Shown: positions 1 through 10,432 of the stretch, piece after piece
Numbering within the stretch: position 1 is the stretch's first letter
Layout of the letters: each line of letters opens with the position of its first letter
Assembly (NCBI GenBank): GCA_025175895.1
Contig: CM045997.1
Location: 103,278,479 to 103,342,478 of the forward strand
Source: Wurfbainia villosa
Lineage: Eukaryota; Streptophyta; Magnoliopsida; Zingiberales; Zingiberaceae
Direction: 5' to 3'
DNA: 64,000 bases
Position numbers and translations under genes: made by a program
The notes under the pieces: model-generated
The model's database searches: none
Told to the model about the DNA's origin: nothing
Seen by the model: only the letters and a program-made list of their open reading frames with translations

Positions 1-1922
1 ATCTTCTAAAGGAGAAGTTACCTCGTCTAGTCCTTCGAAAATGAATACGAATCCATGGCTTCTCTCAGACTCGGAGTTTGTTTCGGCTTCGGACTCGTTG
101 GATGCCATGAAAGCTACGAAACTTGTCTCCAATATTTTGGCATCCGACTCGTCCGATGATGGTTTGTCCAAGATTGCCTTAGATGCCTCTTTTCTTTTCC
201 TTTTTCTTGATTTGGATTTCTTTCTCTTTTTGTTTGTTCCTGCCATCAAAACTAAACAATTCTCAGTTTGCCCCGAGTTAGCCTGTTCATGCAAATTTAT
301 TAATTTATCTCATAAATCTTTAGAATTTTGAACTGACCCGACTCGATTTAGCTCTTCATTTGTAAGTCCTTATTGCAAGGTATTAAGGGCCTTGTAATCG
401 ACTTGAGCTCATTTCTTAATATTCGTGGTCCATTTCTCCAGATCTAACAACTCTCCTGAGTCATCTACTAGAGGAACGAAGTGTTTCCTAATCGAAAACC
501 AAACATTGAGGTCAGTTTTCAAGAAACACTTCATTAGCCTCTTCCAATAGGAAAAGTTTTCTCTGTTAAAGAGAGGAGAGCGAACGGTGCTATATCTAGA
601 GCCGTCAAGTTGGGTTAGGCCCGTCGGGTTGGCCCGCCCCGCCAAGTAATTTAAGCGGGTTGGGTTGAAATTTTATCAACCCGCCATTTTGGCGGGCCTA
701 AACGAATCAACCCGCCCGGGTTATTTTCAAAAGAAGATAAAATTTGTGAAAAAAAATTATTTAAGCTTTTTTTATCAATATTCTAATACTAACAAGTTCA
801 TAATCACATTCTTCTTCTATCACACATACAACTCGGCACTAGGAGAAGTTAAAGAAAATAATAAAAAAATATTTGATTTAGGTACTCTAATATTTTTTTT
901 TTATAAACTCTATTAGTTTATAATTATTTTGTCACTACTATTTCAATTTCAATTTCAATTAATATAGGAAATGATGATATATTAGAGTCAACTACTTATA
1001 AATGCCAAAAAATCTCAATTAAATCTTGGAGGAGCTAAAACTTGAATTTGTATACTATCAAGATTTGGATATTTTGGAGTGTTTAAAGAATAAAAAATAT
1101 TGGTACATAACATTATCGATTGATAATTGAGTCTCAATTACAAGATTTTAGTTGTTTCAAATGCATTTTTTTTTTTACCATGATATTCTATCCTCCTTAT
1201 CGGTTATCACCTCAAGCCTTCACCACCTTAATAATTTTGAATTTTTTTTTATTTTTTTGGCTCGCAGGTTGGCTCGCCTAATCCGCAACCCGCCTTGGGT
1301 TGGGTTCGAGATTTCTCAATCCGCCAAGATGGTGGGTCGGCCCGTCCCTCCCTGCTAAATGTTGAATTTGCGATGAGTTAACCCGCCCCGCTATGGATCG
1401 GTCTATTTGACAACTCTAATCACTACTATTCCAATCGATATAGGAAATGATGACATATCAAAGTTAAATAATTACAAGAGCTAAAAAATCTCAATTGGAT
1501 ATCTATTTAGATGAGTAAAAATTTAAATTTATATATTATCAAGTTTTGAATATTTTCGAGCATTGAAAGAATAAAAAATATCGGTACTCAACTTTGTCGG
1601 TCAATCTCAATTATAAGATTTTAGTTACTTCAAATGTTTATTTTTTAAATCATGGTACCCCATCTACCTTACCGATCATCGTCTCAAACTCTCAACGCCT
1701 TAGTAATTTTAGATATAATTTTTTAATTTTTGTGGCCCGCGGGTTGGCCCGCCTAACCCGCAACCCGCCTTTTGTTGGGTTGGGTTGGAGATTTCTCAAC
1801 CCGCCGAGATGGCGGGTCGGCCCGCCCCTCTCCGCTAAATGTTGAGTTAACGACGGGTTGGCCCGCCCCGCCATGGGTCGGCCCGTTTGACAGCTCTAGC
1901 TATATCCCTCTAGGTGTGATAT
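1..1922 (-). pseudogene. gag of copia element A, interrupted by a hAT-like insertion
   Basis: Gag would form the capsid-like particle. Reading leftward from 1922, the start region reads ISHLEGYSTVR, matching MAHLKGFSTVR of element B, so the initiator ATG has become ATA. The frame is broken by the hAT-like element and resumes at 588 with the gag core (SPLFNRENFSYWKRLMKCFL; W and YWK typical of the UBN2/DUF4219 gag class). Stops follow near 410 and 390. The segment at 300-390 retains NEELNR and SKDL, shared with B. From 243 down to the window edge the frame is open and highly basic (KKRKKSKSRKRKRK), then acidic and serine-rich, corresponding to the lysine-rich middle of the C and B gags. It is about 300 bp shorter than B in the middle. 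Non-functional. Confidence 0.8.
597..1898. mobile_element. Non-autonomous hAT-like DNA element with 8-bp TSD
   Basis: The ends are terminal inverted repeats: TAGAGCCGTCAAGTTGGG at the left, and TAGAGCTGTCAAACGGGC read from the right end on the minus strand. Both run into GC-rich copies of GGCCCGCCCCGCC. An exact 8-bp duplication GCTATATC flanks it (589-596 and 1899-1906), the length typical of hAT elements. It encodes no transposase that I can see. The 3' half is tandemly duplicated: 931-1407 and 1419-1898 are similar in order, each ending in a TTTGACA(A/G)CTCTA terminus. Removing it rejoins the gag frame of element A, so it inserted after A. Reading frames that run through its ends are chance. 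Confidence 0.88.
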
Positions 1923-2181
1923 TTTATTATTTAAAAAAAATTATAGAATTTTTATTATTTAAAAAAAATTATTTCTAAAGTTACAAAAATGAAGTAAGAT
2001 TATACTAGTGCAAAAATTTAAACTAAGCAAAATAAAGCAAGATTAAAAATTGTAAAGAAAACTTATTCTAGTGCAAAAATTTAAACTAATGAAAAAAAAA
2101 ATAAAACTAAAGAAAATTTTCTTATTTTCTCTCTTTAGTGGTTTCACCAAAATCGGAGTGCCCCTGAACTCTGATACCAAT
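1923..2181 (-). other. 5' leader and tRNA-Met primer-binding site of element A
   Basis: AT-rich leader between the 5' LTR and gag. On the minus strand it opens with the primer-binding site TGGTATCAGAG (2169-2179), complementary to the 3' end of initiator tRNA-Met and directly beside the LTR end. It holds two short direct duplications: a (T)TTATTATTTAAAAAAAATTA motif at 1921-1975, and CTAGTGCAAAAATTTAAACTAA at about 2006-2027 and 2070-2090. Confidence 0.8.
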
Positions 2182-2328
2182 TGTAGAATTAAGATTTCCG
2201 AGAGAGAGAGAGGGGGGGGGTGAATCTCGGAGTTATAAAATTTTCTTTTTAACTTTTTAAAACTTATATTTTGTTTTGAAATATAAGAGTATTTACAGTA
2301 GAATAAAATAAAATAAATGAAGATAATT
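2182..2328 (-). repeat. 5' LTR of element A, first segment
   Basis: Begins TGTAGAATTAAG next to the primer-binding site and contains a G-run (about 2211-2220) like the ones just inside LTRs B and C. It stops where element B starts; the last five bases TAATT (2324-2328) are the target duplicated by B and reappear at 17095-17099. Confidence 0.82.
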
Positions 2329-2935
2329 TGTTGGATTGAGCGGATTGCTAGAAGGGGGTGAATAGCGATAAAAACTTTCATTCATTTTCGATACTTGAGT
2401 TATGCAGCGGAAAGAATAAAACAATGTAAAAGTAAAGAAGACACGAGGGTTTCTTACTTGGTTCGTAGCCTACGACTACTACTCCAAGGCCCTAGTGGTC
2501 CTTGACCACGCACGGAGGGCAAATTACTAACGAACTCCTCCTCGATGGAGGTAGGAGTTAATCGAATACACAAACACGAAAGGATCGAGATAGAGGGACA
2601 CTCCCCCTCTTCTCGTTATGATAAAATAACGATAAAAAGAACTTAAGTACAGATTGAAACTAAACAAAACTTTTATCGACGACTCATAGATGAAGAGGAT
2701 TGAGTTCTAGTCGTCGTGTCTGCAGCGCTTTGTCGTAGATATGTCGGAGAGTCGTAGCGTATCAGAAGAACTTGGAGGCTTAGAGAATTGTTGATAAACC
2801 CTTAGAGAAGCCCTCTTTTTATAGCTTTTGAGCCCCTCATCGAATGAGTCTTCAACTAATCAAAACTAGGCACAAAGCTCCTTGGAATGAGGTGATAAGG
2901 CTTGACTCCTCGAAGCTGATCCTTGACCATCAGTC
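2329..2935 (-). repeat. 3' LTR of element B, left segment
   Basis: Starts TGTTGGATTGAGC and matches 15976-16570 closely over its length. It contains the minus-strand TATA-like box CTATAAAAAGAGGG (2811-2824). It breaks at CAGTC (2931-2935), the sequence duplicated by insertion of element C, and continues at 11757. Confidence 0.88.
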
Positions 2936-4254
2936 TGTTGGATCGAAAGTGTCGCTAGAGGGGGGGGGGTGAATAGCGATACGGTGTCGTTAAAAAAAAA
3001 CTTTTGCAATAAGTAAAAAGCAAGTAGAGAGTGCACAGCGGAAATATAAAGTAGACAAGATATTTTTACGTGGTTCACAATCTTTCGATTGCTAATCCAC
3101 GGCCCTAGTGATCCTTGATCACGTACGGAGGGCAATTCACTAAAACCACTCCTCCTCGTTGGAAGTAGGAGCAACGATCACAAAAAGAAATCAAGGCAAA
3201 GGGACACTCCCCCTTTCCTTGTTACGATTAAAGCACAAAGACAATTTAAAGAAGTAGAACTTAAATAAATATACCGACAACTCTTATAAGTAGAAGATGT
3301 AGCTTTCGTTGTCGGCGGCACTTCGTCGTAGCAAATGTGAGTAGTAGTAGCGGCGTTACGACGGCGTGTTGAGAGCTCTTGATTTCTTATCTATTTTGCT
3401 TGGCGTGAACATGTCTATTTATGGATATTGATCTATGAATTTAGACATAGGTAGTGTCCAAGGTGAGGTTCTTATCCCCCAAGTCTTGCTCATCCACATC
3501 CTTTGCGCCAACTCAAGGATGAGGTGCTTCATCCAACCACCTTGTGCCACAACTCAAGGATGAGGTGCTCATCCAACCACCTTGTGCCACCTCAAGGAGG
3601 CCTTCACGCCAACTTGTTGGAGCCATCCAACTTGTGCCACATCATGGGAGCCAACCATCTTGTGCCAAACCTCCTCATTTTGGGCGTCCAAGCTTGATGG
3701 TGGTTTGCCAACCATCTTGTGCCAACTCACCTCATTTTGGGCGTCCAACTTGATGATGGTTTGCATGTCCACCTTGATGCCACATCACCCTTTGTACCAA
3801 AACACGAGTCAATTCCAAATTCACCCCCTTGAAATTCGAGCTCTTCTCGAGGCTGGAACTAGACCGGCTGATTGTAGTAGACGATCGTCAAAGGGTTTTA
3901 GATACAAGTTAGCTTAAAATATAAAGTACGATGGTTCTAACCAATTGATCTCGACCTAGACCTTCCATTGGAGGTATTGGGTCGGATCTACGCTTAACGT
4001 CCTTGCTTCGCTTTCACACGAGCTTACCTTGTAGCCTCGCTTCCGGTCTTCACCCGAGTACCTCGGCTTTCTCCGAAATCCCTCTGGCGTTGCCCGACCA
4101 CCTCGGTTCCCACCGGGTGTCGCAGACCTTCCGCTCAACTTTAGCATTTCTGCACACTTAATTGAGCTCGTAAGATAACAAATATACCCTTAACTATTGA
4201 GCCTTTTGCCATAATCAAAATACCGGTTCGACTTTGGTGCCCACTGCACCAACA
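2936..4254 (-). repeat. 3' LTR of element C
   Basis: Starts TGTTGGATCG and ends GCACCAACA. Near-identical to 10433-11751. It carries a minisatellite (3501-3770) and a G-run just inside the end. A minus-strand TATA-like ATAAATAG lies near 3415-3422. A polypurine tract adjoins at 4255. Confidence 0.92.
3501..3770. repeat. Minisatellite inside LTR of element C
   Basis: First, units of 38-41 bp built on ACTCAAGGATGAGGTGC followed by ATCCAACCACCTTGTGCCA. Then longer units built on CCAACCATCTTGTGCCAA and CTCATTTTGGGCG with GATGGTGGTTTGC. The same array is at about 10995-11270 in the other LTR with small changes, so it predates insertion. Confidence 0.8.
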
Positions 4255-4649
4255 ATCTCCCCCTTTTTGATTCATGGCAAACCGACACAAAAGTTAAGGA
4301 AAAATTAAGCTAGCATAATGATTAAGCATGAATGAGCTAGCATAAAGATTAAATATGAATGAGCTAGCATAATGATTAAATATGAATGAGAAATATTATT
4401 GTTTCAAGTTCTCCCCTTTGAGGTAACCTCCCCCTTGACCGAAGGTGAGTTCTTGAAAAATAATTTTTACTCCCCCTTAATAGTTGCTTAAGTAATCGGA
4501 ATTACTTAATATAAAAGGTAATAATTTTGTTTACTTTCTTCACCTTTAATTTTGGTTAATTTTGGTTACTTTTGTGACTTTCTCCCCCATTTGCCTTAAC
4601 TCAAAAAGTTTGTAAATATATTTTAGGGTTTGTAAGTCCAAGCAAGTTC

Positions 4650-4693
<44 letters not shown>

Positions 4694-4971
4694 TAAAAAT
4701 AATAATAAGCTTGAAAATATGTTCATCTAAAATGTACAACTCCGGTTGGACTTGATTGATATAGAATGATCAATAAGTCTTGAAGGAGTTGATTAATTTT
4801 AAATAATTATACTCCATGGTTCATATCGATGCCAATCTACATCTGGAACCGGAGTAAGGTCCTAACATCTCACGCCTGCTCATTGGCTAAGTACACAAAC
4901 ACATTAGTCCTATGTGTTGTGAGATGTGTTGGCTCCTTAAATCTATAGGTATATGATTTCTAAGGTAAGAC
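4255..4971 (-). other. Polypurine tract and 3' non-coding region of element C
   Basis: The polypurine tract (AAAAAGGGGGAGAT on the minus strand, 4255-4268) directly adjoins the 3' LTR and primes plus-strand DNA synthesis. To its right are three tandem units of about 32 bp built on GAGCTAGCATAA and TATGAATGAG (about 4305-4390), several more C-rich runs (purine-rich on the element strand), and a perfect (AT)19 microsatellite at 4653-4690. The pair CATCTCAC/GTGAGATG (4868-4926) brackets a short loop. No gene. Confidence 0.8.
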
Positions 4972-5469
4972 TTAGGCTAATTTCATAAAAAGAAGCAAAA
5001 ATAGAGTACATATATAGAGAAATTTAAATCCTACTCTATTATGCACATACCTAACTTTCGTCTTAATAAACAAAATTCGGCCGGGTAGTGGTTTGGTGAA
5101 GATGTCCGCTAGGTTTGATTTGGACTCAACATACTCTAGTTGTATAGTTCCATTAGTTACATGTTCCCTAATGAAGTGGTGTTTAACTTCTATATGTTTT
5201 GTCCTAGAATGACATATTGGATTTTTAGTTAAGTTAATTGAACTGATGTTATCTATGTAGGTTTTAATGTTGTTAAAGATTAAGCTAAAGTCTTGGAGAG
5301 TGTGCTTCATCCACAGAGGTGAGAGACACACTCACCCATCGCAACGTGTTCGGTGGTAGATAAGGCAACGCAATCTTTGCTTCCTCGCACCAACTCACTA
5401 GACTCGAGCGAGGATTTGACAACAACCACTCGTGCTCTTTCTATCGAGTTTACTACCGGCATAGTCGAG
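4972..5469 (-). pseudogene. RNase H domain of element C
   Basis: C-terminal RNase H of the copia polyprotein, which degrades RNA in RNA:DNA hybrids during reverse transcription. Visible pieces include the invariant stretch KNPICHSRTKHIEVKHHFIRE and the terminal ADIFTKPL. The segment between about 5330 and 5470 (serine and ADSDYAG region) is broken by frameshifts. It is the last coding domain before the 3' LTR. Confidence 0.85.
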
Positions 5470-6500
5470 TCAGTAGCCGATTAGATTAAACTCGGTAGAT
5501 CTAGGGTACCAAATACCTACGTTTAGCGTGCCCTTTAGATATCTAAGGATACGCTTGACTAGGGTTAGGTGAGACTCCTTGGCACAGGTTTGTAACCTTG
5601 CGCACATACTTATGAATAAAATGTCGGGTCGGCTCGCGGTTAAGTATAGGAGACTTCCTATTGCGCTCCTATAGTATTTTAGGTCAACGGGTTTTCCTTC
5701 TACATCTTCGTTTATATTAACATTAGTTGCTATAGGTGTATTAATTATTTTAGCATCTTGCATTCCAAATCGATTTATTAAGTCCTTAGTATATTTTGTT
5801 GATGTAAATATATTCCATCTTTAGTTTGTTTAATTTGTAAACCTAAGAAGAAACTTAACTCTCCTACTAAATTCATTTCAAATTCACTTTCCATAAGTGA
5901 GATGAATTCGTTTAGCGAGGATCGAGTTGGTAGTTCCAAAATTATATCATCTACATAGATTTGGGCTATAAAGATTTCTTTTCCTACGGTTTTTCGAATA
6001 AGGTTGGGTCGACTAAACCTTGGTTGAATCCTTTGGACTTAAGATAGATCGAAAGCCTTTCGTACCAAGCTCTTGGGGCTTGTTTGAGTCCATATAGGGC
6101 TTTCTTAAGTCTAAGGACATGGTCGAGTTTATCTAGATTTTCGAATCCGGAGGTTGGTACGTAAACTTCTTCCTTAATGTATCCATTCAAAAATGCTGAC
6201 TTGACATCCATTTGAAACAATTTAAAACCTCGATGTGCGGCGATATGCTAACAACATTCGGATGGACTCTAGTCTTGCTACGGGGCGTAGGTCTCATCGT
6301 AATCTAAACCTTCGACTTGACTAAACCCTTTTGCGACTAACCTAGCTTTATTTCTAACTACTTCACCTTTATCATCAAGTTTATTTGAAATACCCACCTT
6401 GTTCCAATAATTGATTTTTCTTTAGGTGGTGGTACTAATTCCCGCACTTCATTTCTAGTGAATTGAGCTAGCTCTTCTTGCATAGCAATAATCCGATCGG
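5470..6500 (-). pseudogene. Reverse transcriptase domain of element C
   Basis: Copies element RNA into DNA. From the N-terminal side the strand reads RNEVRELVPPP (about 6430-6460), then MFQMDVKSAFLNG (first catalytic Asp) and ALYGLKQAPRAWY (from 6220 down). The active site IAQIYVDDII lies near 5940-5975. After that come INTPIATNVN, YRSAIGSLLYL and SRPDI (5763-5470). All the copia RT blocks are present, but the frame shifts between them and a Cys/Arg-rich segment is lost near 5600. Not functional. Confidence 0.9.
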
Positions 6501-7800
6501 GATCAAGAAGTGCTTGTTCAATAGTTTTGGGTTCGATTTTGGAAATTAACGAGATTTGACTAATATTTCGTATGAAGCTCTAGTTCAACCCTAAATTTGG
6601 ATCACCTATAACTTGATTGATAGGATGACTTGGGTTAGGGTCATCTATCACTTGGTCGATAGGATGACTTGGGTTAGGACGAGATTCAAGTTCAAGATCA
6701 GAGTCGGGTTTGCTATAAGTTGATTTGCTAGTTGGTTTTGTTAAGGATTGAGCACGGGTTCGTGTCCTTCTCGAAAACTATATTAATGGTTTCTTCGACT
6801 CTAAGAGTGTCGTGATTGTATACCTATAAGCTCTCTTGGTGGTTGAGTATCCTAGAAAGGTTCGATGAGGTTTTGGATTTGAATTTCCCTAGGTAATCCT
6901 TAGTGTTTAAGATATGTACCTTGCATCCAAATACCCTAAAGTATTTGATGTTCGGTATTTTATCGTGATAAATCTCGTACGAGGACTTTTGGTGCCTCTT
7001 TACCATATGGATCCTATTTTGGACATAGCAAGGCGTTCTAACTGCCTCTGCCCAAAATCTATCGGGTAGGTTATACTCGTTTAACATTGTCCTAGCGGCT
7101 TCTTGTAGGGTTCTATTTTTCCGTTCGACTAACCCATTTTGTTGTGGGGTTCTAGGACATGAAAACTCATGGTGGTATCCGTTTAGGTTACAGAAATCTG
7201 TAAACCTGTGGTTTTCGAATTCACCACCATGATCGCTTCTAAGTCTTTTAATCTTAAGGTTCTTTTGATTTTCGATTAACCTACAAAGATTGATTAGTTG
7301 GTCTAGAGTATCATTTTTATGTTTGATAAACCTAACCCAAGTAAATCTAGAATAGTCGTCAATTATGACTAAGCAAAATTGACTACCATTGAGTGACTTA
7401 GCTCCATGTGAATCAAATAGATCCATGTGTAGGAGCTCAAGAACACTTTTGGTTCGTTCTTGATTAGTTAATTGATGTTGTGTCCTAGATTGTTTACCTT
7501 GTTGACAAGCATTACATATTTTATTATCCAAGTTGTTTAGTTTAGGCAAACCTATAACAAGCCACTCGACTCATCTTGTGGGACGAGTCTTGGGTGCAGT
7601 GTCCAGTCTTGGTGCCATAACCAAGATTCCTCTTCTTTGTGTCATAAGACACTTGGTTGAGGAGTTGGGTAAATTTATTGTGTAGATGTTGCTATTCCTA
7701 GTTCCTTTAAGTATTATTTTAGATGTTGCATTTATCTTGATTACGCATTCATTTTCTAGAAATATGACCTTATAATTGTTATCACACAATTGGCTTACAC
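6501..7800 (-). pseudogene. Integrase of element C with GAG-pre-integrase domain
   Basis: Would insert the DNA copy into the genome. The N-terminal zinc region is partly kept (7789-7571 and CNACQQGKQSR near 7510). The DDE core is readable from 7549 to 6824: LHMDLF (Asp 1), LRSDHGGEF (Asp 2) and QQNGLVERKNRT (Glu 3), then FWAEAV, PNIKYFRVFGCK. The C-terminal YRVYN-like region lies at about 6820-6700 in another frame. The DDE core is the longest intact piece of C (241 codons). Confidence 0.92.
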
Positions 7801-8040
7801 TAAGTAAATTATATTGAAAGTTTTCTACTAATAAGACATTTTGAATTGTAAAGTTAGAGTTGAGCTCAATATCACGATCCGATGATTTTGAGCTTGCGTT
7901 ATTTCAAGGCTACCGATCCTTGTCGTTTGAATCGTAACCGAATATGAGTTGATCCCCGGTCATGTGTCGGGAGCAACCACTGTCCAACATCCATTGATCC
8001 TACATATAAGGTAGTTGGATCGGATATTGGAATTACTAAA
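7801..8040 (-). pseudogene. Aspartic protease domain of element C
   Basis: The minus strand reads DQWMLDSGCSRHMTGDQ at about 7950-8001, the D-S-G catalytic motif of copia proteases followed by the usual CSRHMTG. It cuts the polyprotein into gag and enzymes. The rest of the domain (SSDRDIELNS-like region near 7870) is in shifted frames. It lies between gag and integrase, the copia order. Confidence 0.85.
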
Positions 8041-8465
8041 GGGTTGTTTGTAAGTTTTTAAACCTAAATCATCTCACCAATATCTACATGATCAAAACAT
8101 GTTATTCCTATGTGTTATTGTGAGATGACTTTCAATTTTACTTGATTAATTTTAATGAATTTAAATTAACCAACATTAGGTTAGATTCGGATTTAGTCTA
8201 AGCTCATCAAGTAATCTTTTCAAGAGATTAGCTTCCAGGTCGTGGCGAGGCACAGAGGCCTTCTTTGATCGGAACAACGACCACTTCCTTAGACAAAGCT
8301 AATTTCAAGAAATTGATAACTCGACTTACTTGAGACTACATCTTGGTCTAACTAGTTATTTTTGAAAAGAGGCTCCCCGAGGCTCAATCTTTTCGTAGGA
8401 TTTTAGTTGATTATGAGTCCTATCTAACCATTCTAAAAATAAAGGAAAAACTAAGCATGCAATTT
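8041..8465 (-). other. Non-coding stretch between gag and protease of element C
   Basis: No open frame continues from gag (stop at about 8466) to protease. The stretch is AT-rich and contains CATCTCACCAATA...TTGTGAGATG (8070-8128), able to fold back. A similar pair with CACATAGGA inside occurs in the 3' non-coding region of C (4868-4926) and of B (12977-13035). It may be an insertion or an intron-like spacer; I cannot decide. Confidence 0.5.
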
Positions 8466-10064
8466 CTAAGACTTAACAAAAATACATTTTGTATTGGCTC
8501 CCCCTGGACCATTGAATCGAGTGGGTCTATTCACATAGTGAATTTGGTCCTTGGGAACCCAATACATGTTAGATCCTAAAGTTGAAATCAAAGTGATCTT
8601 AGGGACCCATGCTTGGACATTTTTCTTATGTTGGTTTACTATAGACATATATGACTTATTGGTTGTATTTGAGTTAAACCCGAGTCCGCCTTGTTGTACG
8701 GCCCTTTGTGATCCAAGTAAGAGGTCAAGTCCCTTGGATCCCAAAGTGAACCTTTCCAACGTGTTCCTAAGGTCTTCGACTTGTGTTTTCAAAAGCGAGT
8801 TCTCAACTTCAAGCTTTTCAACTTGAGTTGAGTCCTCCTCTTGAATACGAGTAGTCGAAGAGGTTAGGGAGACCTCATGTTTGAGGAGGTTAACCTCCTC
8901 AATTAGGGTCTCGACCTTGGACTCGGACTTAGCTAGTTTCTTATTTAAAAATTTAATTGCACCATACAAAGTATTAAGTAACGACCGACTTACCCTTAAT
9001 GATTCTTTTGAACCGGATACGGATCCGTGGCTTGTCTTGAATGGAAGCTCATCATCGGATTCGGACTCGGACTCTTCTTCGGTTTCGGAGTCGTGCTCGG
9101 TTGGCTTGGCCATTAGAGCTTGGATCGCCTTCTTCCTCCGACAACTCCTCCCAAGTAGCGCTTAGCGCTTTCTGGTCTTTGATGCGTTATTCTTTAGCTT
9201 TGGGCACTCGGACTTGATGTGACCGAACTCGCTGCACTCATAGCATCTAAAATTAGAAGTATTTGAATTAGGTTTAGGCTTACCTTGAGTTGTTGGTCGC
9301 TTTCGCCTCTTGATCATCTTCCTAACTAGATTGACTAGGATTCTATTTCGGAGTCTACTTCCGATTCGACTCGCCTTCTTCCTTCTGGGGTGGCTTGCTC
9401 ATGCTTCTTCTTCTTGGAACTCGCAACTAACGCAATACTCTTCTCACCGACCACGCTAGTTTGCTCATGTAATTCAAGTTCAAACAATTCGCCTAACCTA
9501 ATTTTAGAAAGGTCCTGGAGACCTTGTAGGCATCGACCATGGATGCCCAAGGTGGTCCTAGGAAACGAGTTAAGAGAATACCGATAAGGTCGCGATTCTC
9601 GACCTTTGTCCGATGGCATGGAGTTGGTTGACGGCGTCTTGGATACGAGCATGTAGTTGAGTTGCGGTCTCGCTTTCCTGCATTTTCAAGTTATACAATT
9701 TATTTAAAAGTAAATCTCTTTACATACCTTCGTGTCGCTCGGTGCCTTCGTGTAGTTCCACTAGCTTGGTCCATAAGTCCTTTGCACTAATGAAGGGCCG
9801 ACGCGGTTGAGCTCTTCCTTGACAACCCACATTGCAAGATTTGAGTTGCCTTGGCATCGCTTCTACTTGTTTTTCATGGAATTTGACCATTGATCGTAAC
9901 CCAAAGATTCACCATCTTCATTAATAGGAAGTGTGAAACCGGTTTGATTACGATCCACATCTCGATTTGGGTTTTAAGAAAGCATTCCATCCGACCCTTC
10001 CAATAACGAAAGTCATTACCGCTGTAAAACGGGTCAAGGTGCTAAACCCTTCGAGATGGGCCAT
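8466..10064 (-). pseudogene. gag of element C
   Basis: Start ATG at 10064 (MAHLEGFST, same start as B). The N-terminal UBN2-like core is in pieces (10060-9650). The lysine-rich LVASSKKKKHEQ region lies at 9652-9335. A CCHC zinc knuckle CYECSEFGHIKSEC lies near 9205-9255. Then comes an open frame of 215 codons (9113-8466): acidic serine-rich, coiled coil (KLAKSESKVETLIEEVNLL, LEVENSLLKTQVEDL), LDLLLGSQR and two WVPK repeats. The latter order is typical of Sirevirus gag. At least two frameshifts make it inactive. Confidence 0.88.
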
Positions 10065-10432
10065 TTAAAAACAAGAAGAAGAACGACGAAAAGAATCTTG
10101 CAAAACACACACGAAAAGAATATTCCAAGACTTTCGTCTTGGATTAGTAGTGCAGGAAGTAAAAAAAATATATATAAAATGTAACTTGCAAAAAGAAATA
10201 AACAATCAAATGCGAATGTCGTTGAAGTTCCGGAGGACAACCTTACTCGGGATCTAACCCGAAGGACAACCTTATCCGGATCCTAAAGCCTCTAATGCAA
10301 TTCTATATGTAGGAGAAGATAAGCAAGTGAAATAATTATACGAAAATAGAAATAAATAAATAAAAAATCTGTGAAAAAAGAAAACAAAGCTAGATTGGTG
10401 GTTTCACGAATCTTAGCGCCCTCGATACCAAT
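10065..10432 (-). other. 5' leader and damaged primer-binding site of element C
   Basis: Leader between LTR and gag ATG. The primer-binding site at 10419-10430 reads TGGTATCGAG on the minus strand, lacking the CA of the usual TGGTATCAGAG in A and B. Since priming needs this pairing, this copy would be poorly primed; the loss may post-date insertion. No reading frame is evident. Confidence 0.75.

Noticed and set aside
409..645. Possible gene starting at 645 on the minus strand
   Set aside because: Its first 16 residues come from the hAT terminus. The true gag start of element A lies at 1922 beyond the insertion.
2169..2179. tRNA-Met fragments as tRNA genes (also 15962, 47475, 63952)
   Set aside because: Only 11-12 bases complementary to the tRNA 3' end, placed next to LTRs: they are primer-binding sites.
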